From: Thiohalophilus thiocyanatoxydans
Lineage (GTDB): Bacteria; Pseudomonadota; Gammaproteobacteria; UBA6429; Thiohalophilaceae
Assembly (NCBI RefSeq): GCF_004366735.1
Contig: NZ_SOQX01000001.1
Span: 682,001-746,000, forward strand
Direction of reading: 5' to 3'
Length of the DNA stretch: 64,000 bases
The position numbers were made by a program, and so were the translations under genes. The notes beneath the pieces are model-generated. The model did not search any database. It was not told the DNA's origin and saw only the letters and a program-made list of their open reading frames with translations. This document shows, piece by piece, positions 46,813-56,640 of this stretch (position 1 is the first letter of the stretch; each line of letters starts with the position of its first letter).

Positions 46813-47787
46813 TTAGCCGACCGATTCGCCGGCGGCCTGTTTATCCGCATGGTAGGAAGAGCGCACCATGGGACCGCTGGCTACATTGGTGAAACCCATC
46901 CGGTAGCCAGTCACTTCAAGCTGTTTGAACTCTTCCGGTGTGACATAACGACTGACCGGCAGATGATGCGGGCCCGGTTGCAGATACTGGCCCAGGGTCA
47001 GCATGTCGCAGTCATGGTCACGCAAATCCTGCATCACCTGCTCGACCTCGTCGAGGTTTTCACCCAGTCCCAGCATCAGCCCGGATTTGGTCGGGATGTC
47101 GGGGTGCTGTTGTTTGAATTCCTGCAGCAGTTTGAGCGACCAGTGATAGTCGGCGCCGGGCCGGGCCTGTTTGTACAGCCGGGGCACGGTTTCCAGATTA
47201 TGGTTGAAGACATCCGGGAGGGCCCCGGCCAGCGCCGTCAGAGCCCTGTCCATGCGCCCGCGAAAATCGGGCACCAGCACTTCGATGCGGGTCGCCGGAC
47301 TCTGCTCGCGCACCGCGGCAATACAGCGGCTGAAATGGGCGGCGCCGCCGTCGCGCAGATCATCGCGGTCCACCGAGGTGATCACCACATAACGCAGCTG
47401 CATGGCGCCAATGGTGACCGCCAGGTTATGCGGCTCCTGTTCGTCCAGGGGATCCGGTCGGCCGTGGGCGACATCGCAAAACGGACAGCGCCGGGTACAG
47501 CGATCGCCCATGATCATGAAAGTGGCGGTGCCGTGGGCAAAGCATTCACCCAGATTCGGACAGGCCGCTTCCTCGCAGACGGTATACAGGTTATGTTCGC
47601 GCAGCAGTTGTTTCAGCCGACCCACTTCCGGGGAGTTGGGCGAGCGGGCCCGGATCCAGCGCGGCTTGGGCAGCGGCTTGTCCGCCGGGACCACCTTGAT
47701 CGGAATGCGCTCGGTCTTGGATTTGCCCTTGAGCGGGTTGCCGGTTTGAGCGGGATTATCCTGCGGGTTGTGATCGGAGTTACTCAT
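46813..47787 (-). CDS. lipA: Lipoyl synthase, housekeeping copy
   Basis: This is the second LipA of the window. The 324-residue protein has the auxiliary cluster C71-C76-C82 ([12 protein letters not shown]), the radical-SAM cluster C97-C101-C104 (CTRRCPFC) and the C-terminal [11 protein letters not shown] 47787 is inside the end of lipB (8-nt overlap). It is the canonical lipB-lipA pair and presumably serves pyruvate and 2-oxoglutarate dehydrogenases. It differs clearly from the glycine-operon copy in N-terminus and in the loop before HNLETVP, so the two are not a recent duplication. Confidence 0.95.
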   Translation of the reverse strand: MSNSDHNPQDNPAQTGNPLKGKSKTERIPIKVVPADKPLPKPRWIRARSPNSPEVGRLKQLLREHNLYTVCEEAACPNLGECFAHGTATFMIMGDRCTRRCPFCDVAHGRPDPLDEQEPHNLAVTIGAMQLRYVVITSVDRDDLRDGGAAHFSRCIAAVREQSPATRIEVLVPDFRGRMDRALTALAGALPDVFNHNLETVPRLYKQARPGADYHWSLKLLQEFKQQHPDIPTKSGLMLGLGENLDEVEQVMQDLRDHDCDMLTLGQYLQPGPHHLPVSRYVTPEEFKQLEVTGYRMGFTNVASGPMVRSSYHADKQAAGESVG

Positions 47788-48445
47788 GCGCGTTTCCAGG
47801 CGGCAGTTCACACTGATTGTAGCCCAGATGCGTCAGCAGATGGGGAATGAACCGATCGCTGACGGCAGTCAGGCTCTCCGTGACGCCGAAATCCCGCAAT
47901 TGGGTGACGGCCATGCCCGCGTATCCGCAGGGGTTGATCCGTTGAAACGGGGCCAGATCCATGTCGATATTCAGCGCCAGGCCGTGATAGGTACAGCCCT
48001 GTTTGACCCGCAAACCCAGCGCCGCGATCTTGGCGCCTTCAACATAGACCCCCGGCGCATCGCGCCGTCCGTGCGCCTCGATATGATACCCGGCCAGCAG
48101 ATCGATGACCGCCTGTTCCAGCGCAGTGACAAATTCGCGAATCCCCATGCCAAGTCGCTTCAGATCCGCCAGGGTGTAGACCATCAGCTGTCCCGGTCCG
48201 TGATAAGTGACCTGGCCGCCGCGATCGATGGGAATGACCGGAATCTTGCCGGGATCCAGCAGGTGCTCGGGTTTGGCGTTGCGCCCCAGTGTGAAGACCG
48301 GCGGATGTTGCAACAACCACAGTTCGTCCGCTGTGTCGGGTTGGCGCTGCTGCGTGAACACCTGCATCTCGTGCCAGATCGGTTCGTACTCGCACAGGCC
48401 ACGCTGGCGGATCAGAAGAAGGTTGTCGGCTTGCGGCTTGCTCAC
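47780..48445 (-). CDS. lipB: Octanoyltransferase LipB
   Basis: LipB moves octanoate from acyl carrier protein to apo-lipoyl domains. The 221-residue protein has [37 protein letters not shown], the catalytic lysine in [12 protein letters not shown] and the cysteine in [13 protein letters not shown]. It starts with GTG 48445 two bases after the ybeD stop and overlaps lipA, so dat-ybeD-lipB-lipA is probably one transcript. Confidence 0.96.
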   Translation of the reverse strand: MSKPQADNLLLIRQRGLCEYEPIWHEMQVFTQQRQPDTADELWLLQHPPVFTLGRNAKPEHLLDPGKIPVIPIDRGGQVTYHGPGQLMVYTLADLKRLGMGIREFVTALEQAVIDLLAGYHIEAHGRRDAPGVYVEGAKIAALGLRVKQGCTYHGLALNIDMDLAPFQRINPCGYAGMAVTQLRDFGVTESLTAVSDRFIPHLLTHLGYNQCELPPGNAHE

Positions 48446-48447
48446 TG

Positions 48448-48714
48448 CTAAAGGGTCATCAGTACGGCGTCACTGGCGTTGAGATCGAGGTAGATCTGAT
48501 CCAGTTGAGCCTTGCTGGAAGCGGTGACCGTGACCGTCAGAGAGATGTAGTTACCCTGACGGCTGTCACGCCGGGTGATGTCTTTCTCGCTCAGCTCCGG
48601 GACGTGCTTGCCGACCAGTTCCATGACCAGCGAATGGAGATCCACATCACTGCGACCCATCACCTTGATGGGAAACTCGCAGGGAAATTCCAGAAATGTT
48701 TCTTCCTGACTCAT
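48448..48714 (-). CDS. ybeD: YbeD family protein (DUF493, UPF0250)
   Basis: This 88-residue ACT-like small protein has FLEFPCEFPIKVMGRSD, VGKHVPELSEKDITRRDSRQ and GNYISLTVTVTASSKAQLD, matching YbeD throughout. Its function is unknown; it sits before lipB in most gammaproteobacteria, which suggests an allosteric or binding role near lipoylation. ATG 48714. Confidence 0.94.
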   Translation of the reverse strand: MSQEETFLEFPCEFPIKVMGRSDVDLHSLVMELVGKHVPELSEKDITRRDSRQGNYISLTVTVTASSKAQLDQIYLDLNASDAVLMTL

Positions 48715-48838
48715 GGTTGATTCCGAAATGCTTTAAACTATCTATATATGAAAAATTTGCTGTTTTGCAAGAGATACAAAATATTGAAAGTGGTTGCAGA
48801 AAAAAAGTTATGCCCTGTTCCATATAAATTAAGTACAG

Positions 48839-48896
48839 TCCGCAAATAAACGTGAATGAACGCCAATTTGTATGATTATTTGCGTGCATTTGCGGA
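48839..48896. repeat. Small inverted repeat (CGCAAAT units)
   Basis: TCCGCAAATAAACG (48839-48852) is mirrored by CGTGCATTTGCGGA (48883-48896), with CGTTCATT-like and CGCAAAT units between. It lies in the gap between dat and ybeD, which is otherwise AT-rich without a gene. Confidence 0.6.
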
Positions 48897-48919
48897 TTTT
48901 GTTCAGGAGACCGGATTCA

Positions 48920-49780
48920 TCATGTTGCCTGGCGTAGTTCGTTCTTATGATCCTGGTAGATAGCGTACATCTTCTGCCACAGGGGGCCGGGCAGGCCGTC
49001 GCCGACCGGGTGGCCGTCGAGATGGGTGACCGGCAAAATCTCGCGGGTGGAGCTGGTGATCCAGATCTCCGCCGCATGCAACAGCTCCTCGCGGCTGATA
49101 TCCCGTTGCTCACAGGCGATATCGTGTTTGTCCGCCAGCTCGACCACCAGATCGCGGGTAATCCCCGGCAGCAGGCACTCGCCCTTGGGCGGTGTCACTA
49201 ACTTTCCGTCAAGAACAGCAAACACGTTACTGGCGGCACCTTCGGTGACCTTGTCAGCCTTGAGCAGAATCGCCTCGGCGGCACCGGCATTCAGCGCCTG
49301 CTGACGCAACAGAATGTTGGGTAGCAGGGCAATACTTTTGATATGACAATACTGCCAGCGAATATCCTCCAGGGTAATCGCACCCACGCCCTCTTCGAGC
49401 AGCTTTGTGTCGACCGCACTGAACGGATTGCTCATAACAAAAACAGTGGGGCGTGTTTCGCCGGGGAATCCGTGGTCACGCTTGGCAACGCCACGCGTGA
49501 CCTGTAGATAGATGGACTGGTCCCCTTCGGCGTTATGCATAATGACCTGCTGGATTATACGCGTCCACTGTTCATCGCTCAGGGGATTGGCGAGATAAAT
49601 GTTATTGAGGCTGTCGTTCAGGCGCTCCAGGTGGTGGTCCAGGCGAAAAGGCTTGCCGGCATAGACAGGAATCACTTCGTAGACCCCGTCGCCGAAGATA
49701 AAGCCGCGGTCCAGCACCGGAACACAGGCCTCATCCAGTGGCTGGTAGTCGCCGTTCAGGTAACAAATTGGTTCGGACAT
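48920..49780 (-). CDS. dat: D-amino acid aminotransferase
   Basis: This class IV PLP aminotransferase of 286 residues, likely interconverts D-alanine and D-glutamate. Visible: VPVLDRGFIFGDGVYEVIPV, RLDHHLERL, the PLP lysine in CHIKSIALLPNILLRQ and TEGAASNVFAV. ATG 49780 (MSEPICYLNGDYQPL) fits the family; the longer reading from 49861 overlaps dacA. A branched-chain or aminodeoxychorismate-lyase-like role cannot be excluded, but the position beside dacA in a peptidoglycan block supports D-amino acid metabolism. Confidence 0.88.
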   Translation of the reverse strand: MSEPICYLNGDYQPLDEACVPVLDRGFIFGDGVYEVIPVYAGKPFRLDHHLERLNDSLNNIYLANPLSDEQWTRIIQQVIMHNAEGDQSIYLQVTRGVAKRDHGFPGETRPTVFVMSNPFSAVDTKLLEEGVGAITLEDIRWQYCHIKSIALLPNILLRQQALNAGAAEAILLKADKVTEGAASNVFAVLDGKLVTPPKGECLLPGITRDLVVELADKHDIACEQRDISREELLHAAEIWITSSTREILPVTHLDGHPVGDGLPGPLWQKMYAIYQDHKNELRQAT

Positions 49781-49796
49781 TCCTGTTAGCCGCTGT

Positions 49797-50942
49797 TTAC
49801 TTGAATAACAATTTAATATTGTCGAGCAACTTGCGCCAGAGACTGCCTTCCTCAACATCATGGAGTGCCACCAGTGGTTTACTGGCCAGCTGTTCCTCTC
49901 CGAACGTCAGGTTAACCGTGCCGTATTCCTGGCCTTTTTGAGCCGGAGCCATGATCATTGAGTCAACTTTCATGTTGGCTTCGACATTGCGACGTTGTCC
50001 CCGAGGTATGGTTATATATAAAGGCTCTTCCAGTCCCAGGGCCACCATTTCCTGCGCGCCTTTCCAGATACGTATTTCCGTCAATGTTTCGTCGGCGTCA
50101 TATAGCGGGAAGGTTTCGTAGAAGCGGAAACCGTAATTCAATAATTTTCGGCTGTCTTCGTCGCGTTGCTCTGCTCTAGGGGAGCCCATAACGACAGAGA
50201 TAAGTCGCATATCATTGTCTTTTGCGGAGGAGACCAGACAATAGTCCGCCGACTCGGTGAATCCTGTTTTGATGCCATCGACCCGACCATCCAGCCACAG
50301 TAGTCGGTTGCGGTTTGACTGTTGGATATCGTTATGGGTAAAACGACGTTCTGCGAACATGGCGTACTCTTCGGGGAAGTCGCTGATCATGGCCCGGGCG
50401 AGTTTGGCCAGGTCTTCGGCAGTCGTGTAGTGATCCTCATCGGGCCAGCCGGTACTGTTGGTAAAATGCGTGTTGTCCATGCCCAGGGCCTTGGCGTAGT
50501 GATTCATTAGCTCGGCAAAACTTTCTTCACTGCCGGCAATATGCTCGGCCAGGGCGATACTGGCATCATTGCCCGACTGAACAATCACCCCTCTGAGCAG
50601 ATCCTCAACGCTGACCAGCGAGTTATATTCGATAAACATACGCGAGCCTTCGGTATGTTTGTAACGGGCGTTCTTGCTGATACGCACTTCATCATCCAGC
50701 TGGATACTGTTATCACGCAAGGCTTGAAACGCGACATAGCTGGTCATGATCTTGGTGATACTGGCCGGTTCTACACGGGCTTCCGAATTGTGTTCAACCA
50801 GGACCCGGCCGCTATGATGATCTACCAGCAACGAGGCTGACGCGGAAAGTTGCGGGGGGGCGGGGACCAGATCCGGTGCCGCGAGCAGATTGGGGCTGAA
50901 CAGGCCAGCAAGCAGGGTGATGAGTAGCGATACGGCGCGCAT
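49797..50942 (-). CDS. dacA: D-alanyl-D-alanine carboxypeptidase (PBP5/6 type)
   Basis: This low-mass penicillin-binding protein trims the terminal D-Ala from periplasmic muropeptides. The 381-residue protein has a signal peptide (MRAVSLLITLLAGLFSPNLL), the SxxK motif S61-K64 (EPASITKIM), the SGN motif near 123 (VQSGNDAS) and KTG in DGIKTGFTESADYCL. ATG 50942 follows GAGGG at correct spacing; the TTG at 50954 lies before that ribosome site. The C-terminus ends in an amphipathic anchor helix (LWRKLLDNIKLLFK). Confidence 0.95.
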   Translation of the reverse strand: MRAVSLLITLLAGLFSPNLLAAPDLVPAPPQLSASASLLVDHHSGRVLVEHNSEARVEPASITKIMTSYVAFQALRDNSIQLDDEVRISKNARYKHTEGSRMFIEYNSLVSVEDLLRGVIVQSGNDASIALAEHIAGSEESFAELMNHYAKALGMDNTHFTNSTGWPDEDHYTTAEDLAKLARAMISDFPEEYAMFAERRFTHNDIQQSNRNRLLWLDGRVDGIKTGFTESADYCLVSSAKDNDMRLISVVMGSPRAEQRDEDSRKLLNYGFRFYETFPLYDADETLTEIRIWKGAQEMVALGLEEPLYITIPRGQRRNVEANMKVDSMIMAPAQKGQEYGTVNLTFGEEQLASKPLVALHDVEEGSLWRKLLDNIKLLFK

Positions 50943-51215
50943 TTTATCCCTCAAATTAGGTTTTGTATCCGGCTATTTTAACGGCTGAAACGCCGGAAAC
51001 CCAGCGCTCAGTCGCAAAACAGGAAGTCTACCACTGACCGGAGCTTAACGGGTGCACAGATCCAAATAACCGCCGTGAAATTCATATACCTGCATTCTGG
51101 GTGTTAGTGACCCTTCGAGCAAAGTCCGGATGGAGAGCCGCAATTGTCCGTGAATCGGCTCGCCTGGGCGAAATGTCGCACTGGCCGGGCCAGCCCGGGC
51201 CCCCTGGAAACCGTC

Positions 51216-52106
51216 TTAGTCGATGACGAGACGGGGTGAGCCCAGCCCGCTGCGGGCAAGTTGTTCGACAAGCTGATCGGCCTGTTCGCGGCTGGGCAGG
51301 GGGCCAATCCGCACGCGATAGAGCCGGGTCTCTTCGTGAAACGGCGCAGCGACATCGAGGTCGTCGAAGCGCTGAGTGAGGCGTGCGCGCAGCTTTTCGG
51401 CGTTATCGCGGCTGGAGAATGCCCCGACCTGGATAAATATTGATTCGTTATCGGCGGCGGCTTGTGCCGTGGTCGACCCGGCGGTATGACCTGTCTTATC
51501 AGGCTGTCGGCCCATCCGCGCGGCAATATAACGCGACGAGTTGGTTTTTGTTTTGACCCGGACCGGTGCAGCCGGCTGGCGGGGATCCAGTGCGCGCACT
51601 TGCACCGGCGCGGTGCCCTTGTCGGTTATATCCAGTTTCCTGGCGGCGGCGTAGGAGAGGTCGATAATGCGTTGCGAATGAAAGGGGCCGCGATCGTTAA
51701 TCTTGACGATGATCTTTTTGTCGTTGTCAAGATTGGTGACCTCGGCGTAAGTGGGCAGGGGGAGTGTCTTGTGGGCAGCAGTCATGGCGTACATGTCATA
51801 TGTTTCACCGCTGGAGGTGCGATGACCATGAAACTTTTTGCCGTACCAGGAGGCCAGGCCGCGTTCAACATAGCCCTGACTACTGGCCTTGACATGATAG
51901 CGCTTGCCGCGAACGACATAGGAGTCGGGATTACCATAACGACTGGGGGGTTCCACGCGAGGAACGGCATCGGGAATATGTGAGGCGTTGAAGTCACCGT
52001 CCGGCGCGCTGTCATGCTGCATGGCATACCGGGAGCCACCGCTGCCGCCGGCGCAGCCCGCCAGGAGACAGGCGGCGGTGACAATCAGGACAAACGCGCT
52101 TTTCAC
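51216..52106 (-). CDS. rlpA: Septal ring lytic transglycosylase RlpA
   Basis: This outer-membrane lipoprotein cleaves denuded glycan strands at the septum. GTG 52106 is used because AGGAGG lies seven bases upstream; it gives a lipoprotein signal ending LLAGC. The double-psi beta-barrel domain (GLASWYGKKFHGHRTSSGE to IVKINDRGPFHSQRIIDLS, about 85-170) and the C-terminal SPOR domain (IFIQVGAFSSRDNAEKLRAR, about 220-296) are complete. It lies 24 bp after mltB. Confidence 0.94.
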   Translation of the reverse strand: MKSAFVLIVTAACLLAGCAGGSGGSRYAMQHDSAPDGDFNASHIPDAVPRVEPPSRYGNPDSYVVRGKRYHVKASSQGYVERGLASWYGKKFHGHRTSSGETYDMYAMTAAHKTLPLPTYAEVTNLDNDKKIIVKINDRGPFHSQRIIDLSYAAARKLDITDKGTAPVQVRALDPRQPAAPVRVKTKTNSSRYIAARMGRQPDKTGHTAGSTTAQAAADNESIFIQVGAFSSRDNAEKLRARLTQRFDDLDVAAPFHEETRLYRVRIGPLPSREQADQLVEQLARSGLGSPRLVID

Positions 52107-52130
52107 GGGCAATCCTCCTCTTTCCCGGAT

Positions 52131-53123
52131 TTAGTTCCTGGCAGTGGCGATCAGTTCACTCAGTTGATAGACCGCCATTGAATAGAGGGCACTGTGATTA
52201 TAGCGGCTGATAACATAAAAGTTGTGCCAGGTGACCCAGTATTCCGGACCCTCTTCCGTCTCCAGCTCGATGAGTGTGCCCTTGATATCGCGGGGAATAT
52301 CCCGCGGCAGAATTACGCCATTGTCCAGCAATTCCTGCTGACTATAGCGTGCACGCAGGTTGTCACTGATCAGGCTGCGATACTTCTTGCCGTGTACCTT
52401 GACCTTGTGCGCGATCGGTTGTCCCGGTTTCCAGCGGTGCTCGTGGAAATAGTTGGCGACGCTGCCGATGACATCATCCGGGTTGTCCCACAGGTCCCGC
52501 TTGCCGTCGCCGTCGAAATCGATAGCGTAATTACGAAAACTGCTGGAGATAAACTGCGGCATTCCCATGGCGCCGGCGTAGGATCCCTTCTGTTCCAGCG
52601 GATCCAGATCTTCCTCCCGGGTCATCAGCAGGTACTCCTTCAGCTCCTTGCGGAAAAAACTGCTCCGCGGCGGATAGGCAAAGGCCAGGGTGGCCAATGC
52701 ATCAAGTACACGATAGCGTCCGGCATGCCGGCCATAGCGGGTTTCGACGCCTATAATGGCGGTAATGATCTGTGGTGGGACACCGTATTTTTCTTCCGCA
52801 CGCTGCAGGGTGTCCTGGTTCTCGCGCCAGAAGCGGACACCGCCATTGGTGCGTTCCGGGGTGACAAAAATGGGGCGGTACTTGTGCCAGGGTTTGCTTT
52901 CCGCCGGTCTGGAAATGGCATCAAGGATGCTCTGGTGCTGACGGGCATCGTCGAACAGTTTCTGCAACCGATCCCGGTCAAATTCATGCTCCTCGCTCAT
53001 CTCCTGAATAAAAGTCTGTAGTTCCGCATTACCGGAAAAATCATTGTTTTCGGAGTGGGAGGCAAAGCTTAAACAAAGGCTTGCCAAAAACAGGGTAAAA
53101 CGGAGAGGGAGATGCCTTTTCAT
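52131..53123 (-). CDS. mltB: Lytic murein transglycosylase B (MltB/SltB1)
   Basis: This 330-residue enzyme cleaves MurNAc-GlcNAc bonds with formation of 1,6-anhydroMurNAc. The catalytic glutamate lies in IIGVETRYGRHAG; YAGAMGMPQFISSSF and DFDGDGKRDLWDNP (EF-hand-like calcium site) are typical. The signal peptide (MKRHLPLRFTLFLASLCLSF) has no good lipobox: the residue before Cys is Leu. This suggests a soluble periplasmic form like Pseudomonas SltB1, which lies in the same gene order. Its anhydro-products feed the amgK-murU recycling route. Confidence 0.92.
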   Translation of the reverse strand: MKRHLPLRFTLFLASLCLSFASHSENNDFSGNAELQTFIQEMSEEHEFDRDRLQKLFDDARQHQSILDAISRPAESKPWHKYRPIFVTPERTNGGVRFWRENQDTLQRAEEKYGVPPQIITAIIGVETRYGRHAGRYRVLDALATLAFAYPPRSSFFRKELKEYLLMTREEDLDPLEQKGSYAGAMGMPQFISSSFRNYAIDFDGDGKRDLWDNPDDVIGSVANYFHEHRWKPGQPIAHKVKVHGKKYRSLISDNLRARYSQQELLDNGVILPRDIPRDIKGTLIELETEEGPEYWVTWHNFYVISRYNHSALYSMAVYQLSELIATARN

Positions 53124-53145
53124 TATGACCTACTACGAGTTAGTG

Positions 53146-54294
53146 TCAGGTTGATATAAGCCGCCGATGCGTCTGGATAGACATAAGAATACCGAAACCG
53201 GCCAGCAAGGTCACTATGGATGTTCCCCCATAGCTGATCAGGGGCAGGGGAACGCCCACCACCGGCAACAGGCCGGAGACCATGCCGATATTGACAAGCA
53301 CATAAATAAAGAATGTCAGGATCAGGCTGCCGGCCAGAAGGCGGCTGTAAGTGTTCTGGGCGCGGGCGGCGATGAGCATCCCGCGGGCGATTAATATCCC
53401 GTAGAGCAGTAACAGGACCAGTGCCCCAAGCAGGCCAAACTCCTCGCCGAATACGGCAAAGATAAAATCGGTGGAGCGTTCCGGCAGAAAGTCCAGATGC
53501 GCCTGGGTCCCGTTCAGCCAGCCCTTACCGTAGATACCGCCTGAACCGATGGCAATGGTGGATTGAATAATATGATAACCGGAACCCAGCGGTTCAATTT
53601 CCGGGTTAATAAAAGTCAATACCCGTTGCTGCTGATAGTCATGCAGCAGATAGTTCCAGATTAGCGGGGTGCTGGCGATCAGGACAAGGAGCGCCCCGAT
53701 AATCAGCTTCCAGCCCAATCCGGCAAGGAACAGAACAAAAAATCCGGCACAGGCAATCAACAGGGCCGTACCCAGATCCGGCTGTCGGGCAATTAACAAC
53801 GTGGGTACCACCAGTAGCAGAATGCTGATCAAAAGCCGTCCCGGTGACGGTGGGATGGCGGTCTTGCACAGATACCAGGCGATCATCATTGGTACGGCGA
53901 TTTTCATGATCTCCGACGGTTGAAAACGGAACAGACCAAAGTTCAGCCAGCGTTGCGCGCCGCCGCCGGCTTGACCGACGAGCAGGACCGCGAGCAGCAA
54001 TATCAGACCCATACCGAACAGCCACGGTGACCAGACGCGGATAGTCTCCGGCCTCAGTTGCGCCAGAGCCACCATGAGTATGAAACCGACCAGGAACCGC
54101 AGGGCATGGCGAACAAGCAAATCGGCATCCCGATCCGAGGCGCTGTAAAGAACAAAACCACCGATAATGGCAAGGATTAACAGGCCGAGTAATAAAGGGA
54201 AATCCAGATGCAGGCGTTGCAGTAACTGGCGACCGGCGCTGATGCGGTTTTCATTGGCAAACTGATGGCTGTCAGTAAGGCTCATGACGTTCAT
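53146..54294 (-). CDS. rodA: Rod shape-determining protein RodA
   Basis: RodA is the SEDS glycosyltransferase of the elongasome that polymerises lipid II with PBP2. The 382-residue protein has ten hydrophobic spans and family stretches FNLFRFQPSE-like (FGLFRFQPSEIMKI), QQQRVLTFINPE, QSTIAIGSGGIYGKGWLNG, HLDFLPERSTDFIFAVFGEE and GVPLPLISYGGTS. ATG 54294 and ATG 54285 are both possible; both overlap the mrdA end, so translation is coupled. Confidence 0.96.
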   Translation of the reverse strand: MNVMSLTDSHQFANENRISAGRQLLQRLHLDFPLLLGLLILAIIGGFVLYSASDRDADLLVRHALRFLVGFILMVALAQLRPETIRVWSPWLFGMGLILLLAVLLVGQAGGGAQRWLNFGLFRFQPSEIMKIAVPMMIAWYLCKTAIPPSPGRLLISILLLVVPTLLIARQPDLGTALLIACAGFFVLFLAGLGWKLIIGALLVLIASTPLIWNYLLHDYQQQRVLTFINPEIEPLGSGYHIIQSTIAIGSGGIYGKGWLNGTQAHLDFLPERSTDFIFAVFGEEFGLLGALVLLLLYGILIARGMLIAARAQNTYSRLLAGSLILTFFIYVLVNIGMVSGLLPVVGVPLPLISYGGTSIVTLLAGFGILMSIQTHRRLIST

Positions 54295-56143
54295 CCCGGT
54301 TAAGCAGATAATGATCCATCACTTTGCGTGCGATCGGCGCGGCGGAGGAACTGCCGCTGCCGCCGTTTTCCACAATGACCGCAACGGCAATGCGCGGATC
54401 CTCCAGAGGCGCAAAACTGATGAACAGGCCGTGATCGCGCAACTTTTTGATGACGTCTTCCTCGACATACTCTTCATCCTGAGCAATACCAAATACCTGG
54501 GAGGTGCCGGTTTTACCGGCGGCTTTGTACTGCATTCCGCGACTTATACCACGGGCGGTACCGGAGGTGCCGTGAATAACATCCTCCATACCCTGGATGA
54601 CGGTTTGCCAGTGCTGCTCCTCGATTGCCTCAATCGGTTCGCGTGGTTTGCTTTCTTGAACAGTAAACTCGTTATTGGTGGCATCCTGAACGGCATAGAG
54701 CATGCGTGGTGTCTGACGTTGACCGCGCTGGCTCAAAGTGGCGGTAATATTGGCCAGTTGCAACGGGGTGGCCAACATAAATCCCTGACCGATACCGGTA
54801 ATCAGGGTTTCACCATGGTACCAGGACTCGTTGCGTGTCCGCCGCTTCCATTCACGCGACGGCACCAGCCCGGGTCGTTCGCCCAGGATATCAATGCCGG
54901 TGCGCTGGCCGAGGCCAAAACGCGTGAGATACTTATGAATGTTGTCGATGCCCAGCTCGAAAGATAGTTCATAGAAAAAGACATCACAGGACTCGGTAAT
55001 GGCTTTTCCAAGATCCGTTCTGCCATGGCCTTCTTCTTTCCAGTCACGATAACGACGCTTGTCGTTTTTCAGTTTGTACCAGCCTTTGCAGTTCAATTCA
55101 TGATCGGGCTCAAGTGCTTCGGTTTCCAGACTGGCCAGGCCGAGGAACGGCTTGAGGGTTGAACCGGGGGGGTACTGACCGCGCAGGGCGCGATTGAACA
55201 GCGGACGTGACAGGGTGGTGGTGAGGGCTCGATAGGTTTTCGAGTCGATGCCGTTGACGAACAGGCCGGGATCATAGGTCGGCAGGCTGACAAAAGCCAG
55301 CACCGCGCCGTTATTCGGATCCATCGCTACCAGGGCGCCGTTTTCGTCACCGAAACTCTCTTCGGCGACTTCCTGCAGGCGTGCATCAATGTTGAGATAC
55401 AGGTTTTTGCCCGGTTTGGGCAAGGTCCGTTCGAGTACTCGCAGGATGCGCCCCTGCGCGTTGGTTTCTACCCGTTGATACCCGACTTCACCATGTAGTT
55501 GTTCTTCGTAATAGCGTTCGATTCCGACTTTGCCGATATGCGAGGTAGCGCTGTAATTGGCGGCCTGGCTCTCATCGAGCTCATTTTCACTGATGCGTCC
55601 GACATAACCGATGGCATGGGAAGCCAGTTCACCCAGTGGGTAATGACGCACCAGCTCAGCTTTGATTTCTACCCCCGGAAGACGGTATTGATCGACGGTA
55701 ATACGTGCGACCTCCTCGTCGGTCAGTCTAAACCGTAAAGGGATGCCTTCAAAGCGGCGTTTTTGCATACGGTAACGGTGAAAACGGGCGATGTCCCGTT
55801 CGGTTAAATTGATGCGTTGCTTTAATGCCTCGAGAGTCGCATCCAGATCCGGAATGTGTTCCGGTACCAGAGTCAGGGTAAAGCTCGGCTGGTTCTGGGC
55901 CAGGACAATGCCATTGCGATCATGAATCAGGCCACGGGTCGGCGGGATAGGCAGCAGGTTGACCCGGTTGTTTTCCGACAGAGTCGAATAATGTGTCTGA
56001 TTGATAACCTGCAAATAGAACAGCTTGGTAACCAGTACAGCAGTCAGTATGCCTACCACGATCGCGGCGATCATCAGACGCCGATTAAACAACGCGGTTT
56101 CGTGCAGATTATCCTTGAAGGCTGATTGAGGATTACTTGGCAT
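54272..56143 (-). CDS. mrdA: Penicillin-binding protein 2
   Basis: PBP2 is the elongasome transpeptidase. The 623-residue protein has one N-terminal membrane helix (about 24-44), a dimerisation/pedestal region (PTRGLIHDRNGIVLAQN), and the transpeptidase motifs: SxxK in PPGSTLKPF, SxN as SCD in ITESCDVFFYEL, and KTG in AAGKTGTSQVF. ATG 56143 (MPSNPQSAFKDNLHET) lies eight bases after the mreD stop; longer readings overlap mreD. Beta-lactams such as mecillinam act on this protein class. Confidence 0.96.
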   Translation of the reverse strand: MPSNPQSAFKDNLHETALFNRRLMIAAIVVGILTAVLVTKLFYLQVINQTHYSTLSENNRVNLLPIPPTRGLIHDRNGIVLAQNQPSFTLTLVPEHIPDLDATLEALKQRINLTERDIARFHRYRMQKRRFEGIPLRFRLTDEEVARITVDQYRLPGVEIKAELVRHYPLGELASHAIGYVGRISENELDESQAANYSATSHIGKVGIERYYEEQLHGEVGYQRVETNAQGRILRVLERTLPKPGKNLYLNIDARLQEVAEESFGDENGALVAMDPNNGAVLAFVSLPTYDPGLFVNGIDSKTYRALTTTLSRPLFNRALRGQYPPGSTLKPFLGLASLETEALEPDHELNCKGWYKLKNDKRRYRDWKEEGHGRTDLGKAITESCDVFFYELSFELGIDNIHKYLTRFGLGQRTGIDILGERPGLVPSREWKRRTRNESWYHGETLITGIGQGFMLATPLQLANITATLSQRGQRQTPRMLYAVQDATNNEFTVQESKPREPIEAIEEQHWQTVIQGMEDVIHGTSGTARGISRGMQYKAAGKTGTSQVFGIAQDEEYVEEDVIKKLRDHGLFISFAPLEDPRIAVAVIVENGGSGSSSAAPIARKVMDHYLLNRDERHEPY

Positions 56144-56151
56144 CGGTTCGT

Positions 56152-56640
56152 TCAGCTGAGCTGATAACGGCGTCGGATCTGTCGTAATACCAGGTAGACC
56201 GGGGTCCAGAAAACCAGTGTGCTGACGGCCGGTAATAGCATTTTCCAGAATGACGGCAATTCGCCGGTCATGCCCTTGATCCAGAAAACCAGGATGTACT
56301 GCAGTATCACCAGCAAGGCCAGGGCCAGGGCCTGTTGCCATATGGGAAAGACCCGCATACGTTGATGCAAATTAATCACAATAAACGCGATCAGTGCCAG
56401 GGCAATGGCATATTGGCCGAGCAGGGCGTCGCGCACTACATCCAGTAACAGTCCCAGTATCCAGGCGATCCCGACGCCAATCCGTTGCGGAAGGGCCATG
56501 ACCCAGTATACCAGGACCATTATCACCCACTCGGGACGGAGCGCCTCCAGCGTCCCGGGCAAGGGCATAATGGTCAGAGCCAGTGCCACGACAAAACTGA
56601 GCAGGATTACGCCGCCACCTCTTTGCGTTGCGCTTTTCAC
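56152..56640 (-). CDS. mreD: Rod shape-determining protein MreD
   Basis: This small inner-membrane protein of 162 residues with five or six spans links MreC to the rest of the elongasome. The N-terminal block LPGTLEALRPEWVIMVLVYWVMALP and GLLLDVVRDALLGQYA are the family signature. It starts with GTG 56640, overlapping the mreC stop by four bases (GTGA). Confidence 0.94.
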   Translation of the reverse strand: MKSATQRGGGVILLSFVVALALTIMPLPGTLEALRPEWVIMVLVYWVMALPQRIGVGIAWILGLLLDVVRDALLGQYAIALALIAFIVINLHQRMRVFPIWQQALALALLVILQYILVFWIKGMTGELPSFWKMLLPAVSTLVFWTPVYLVLRQIRRRYQLS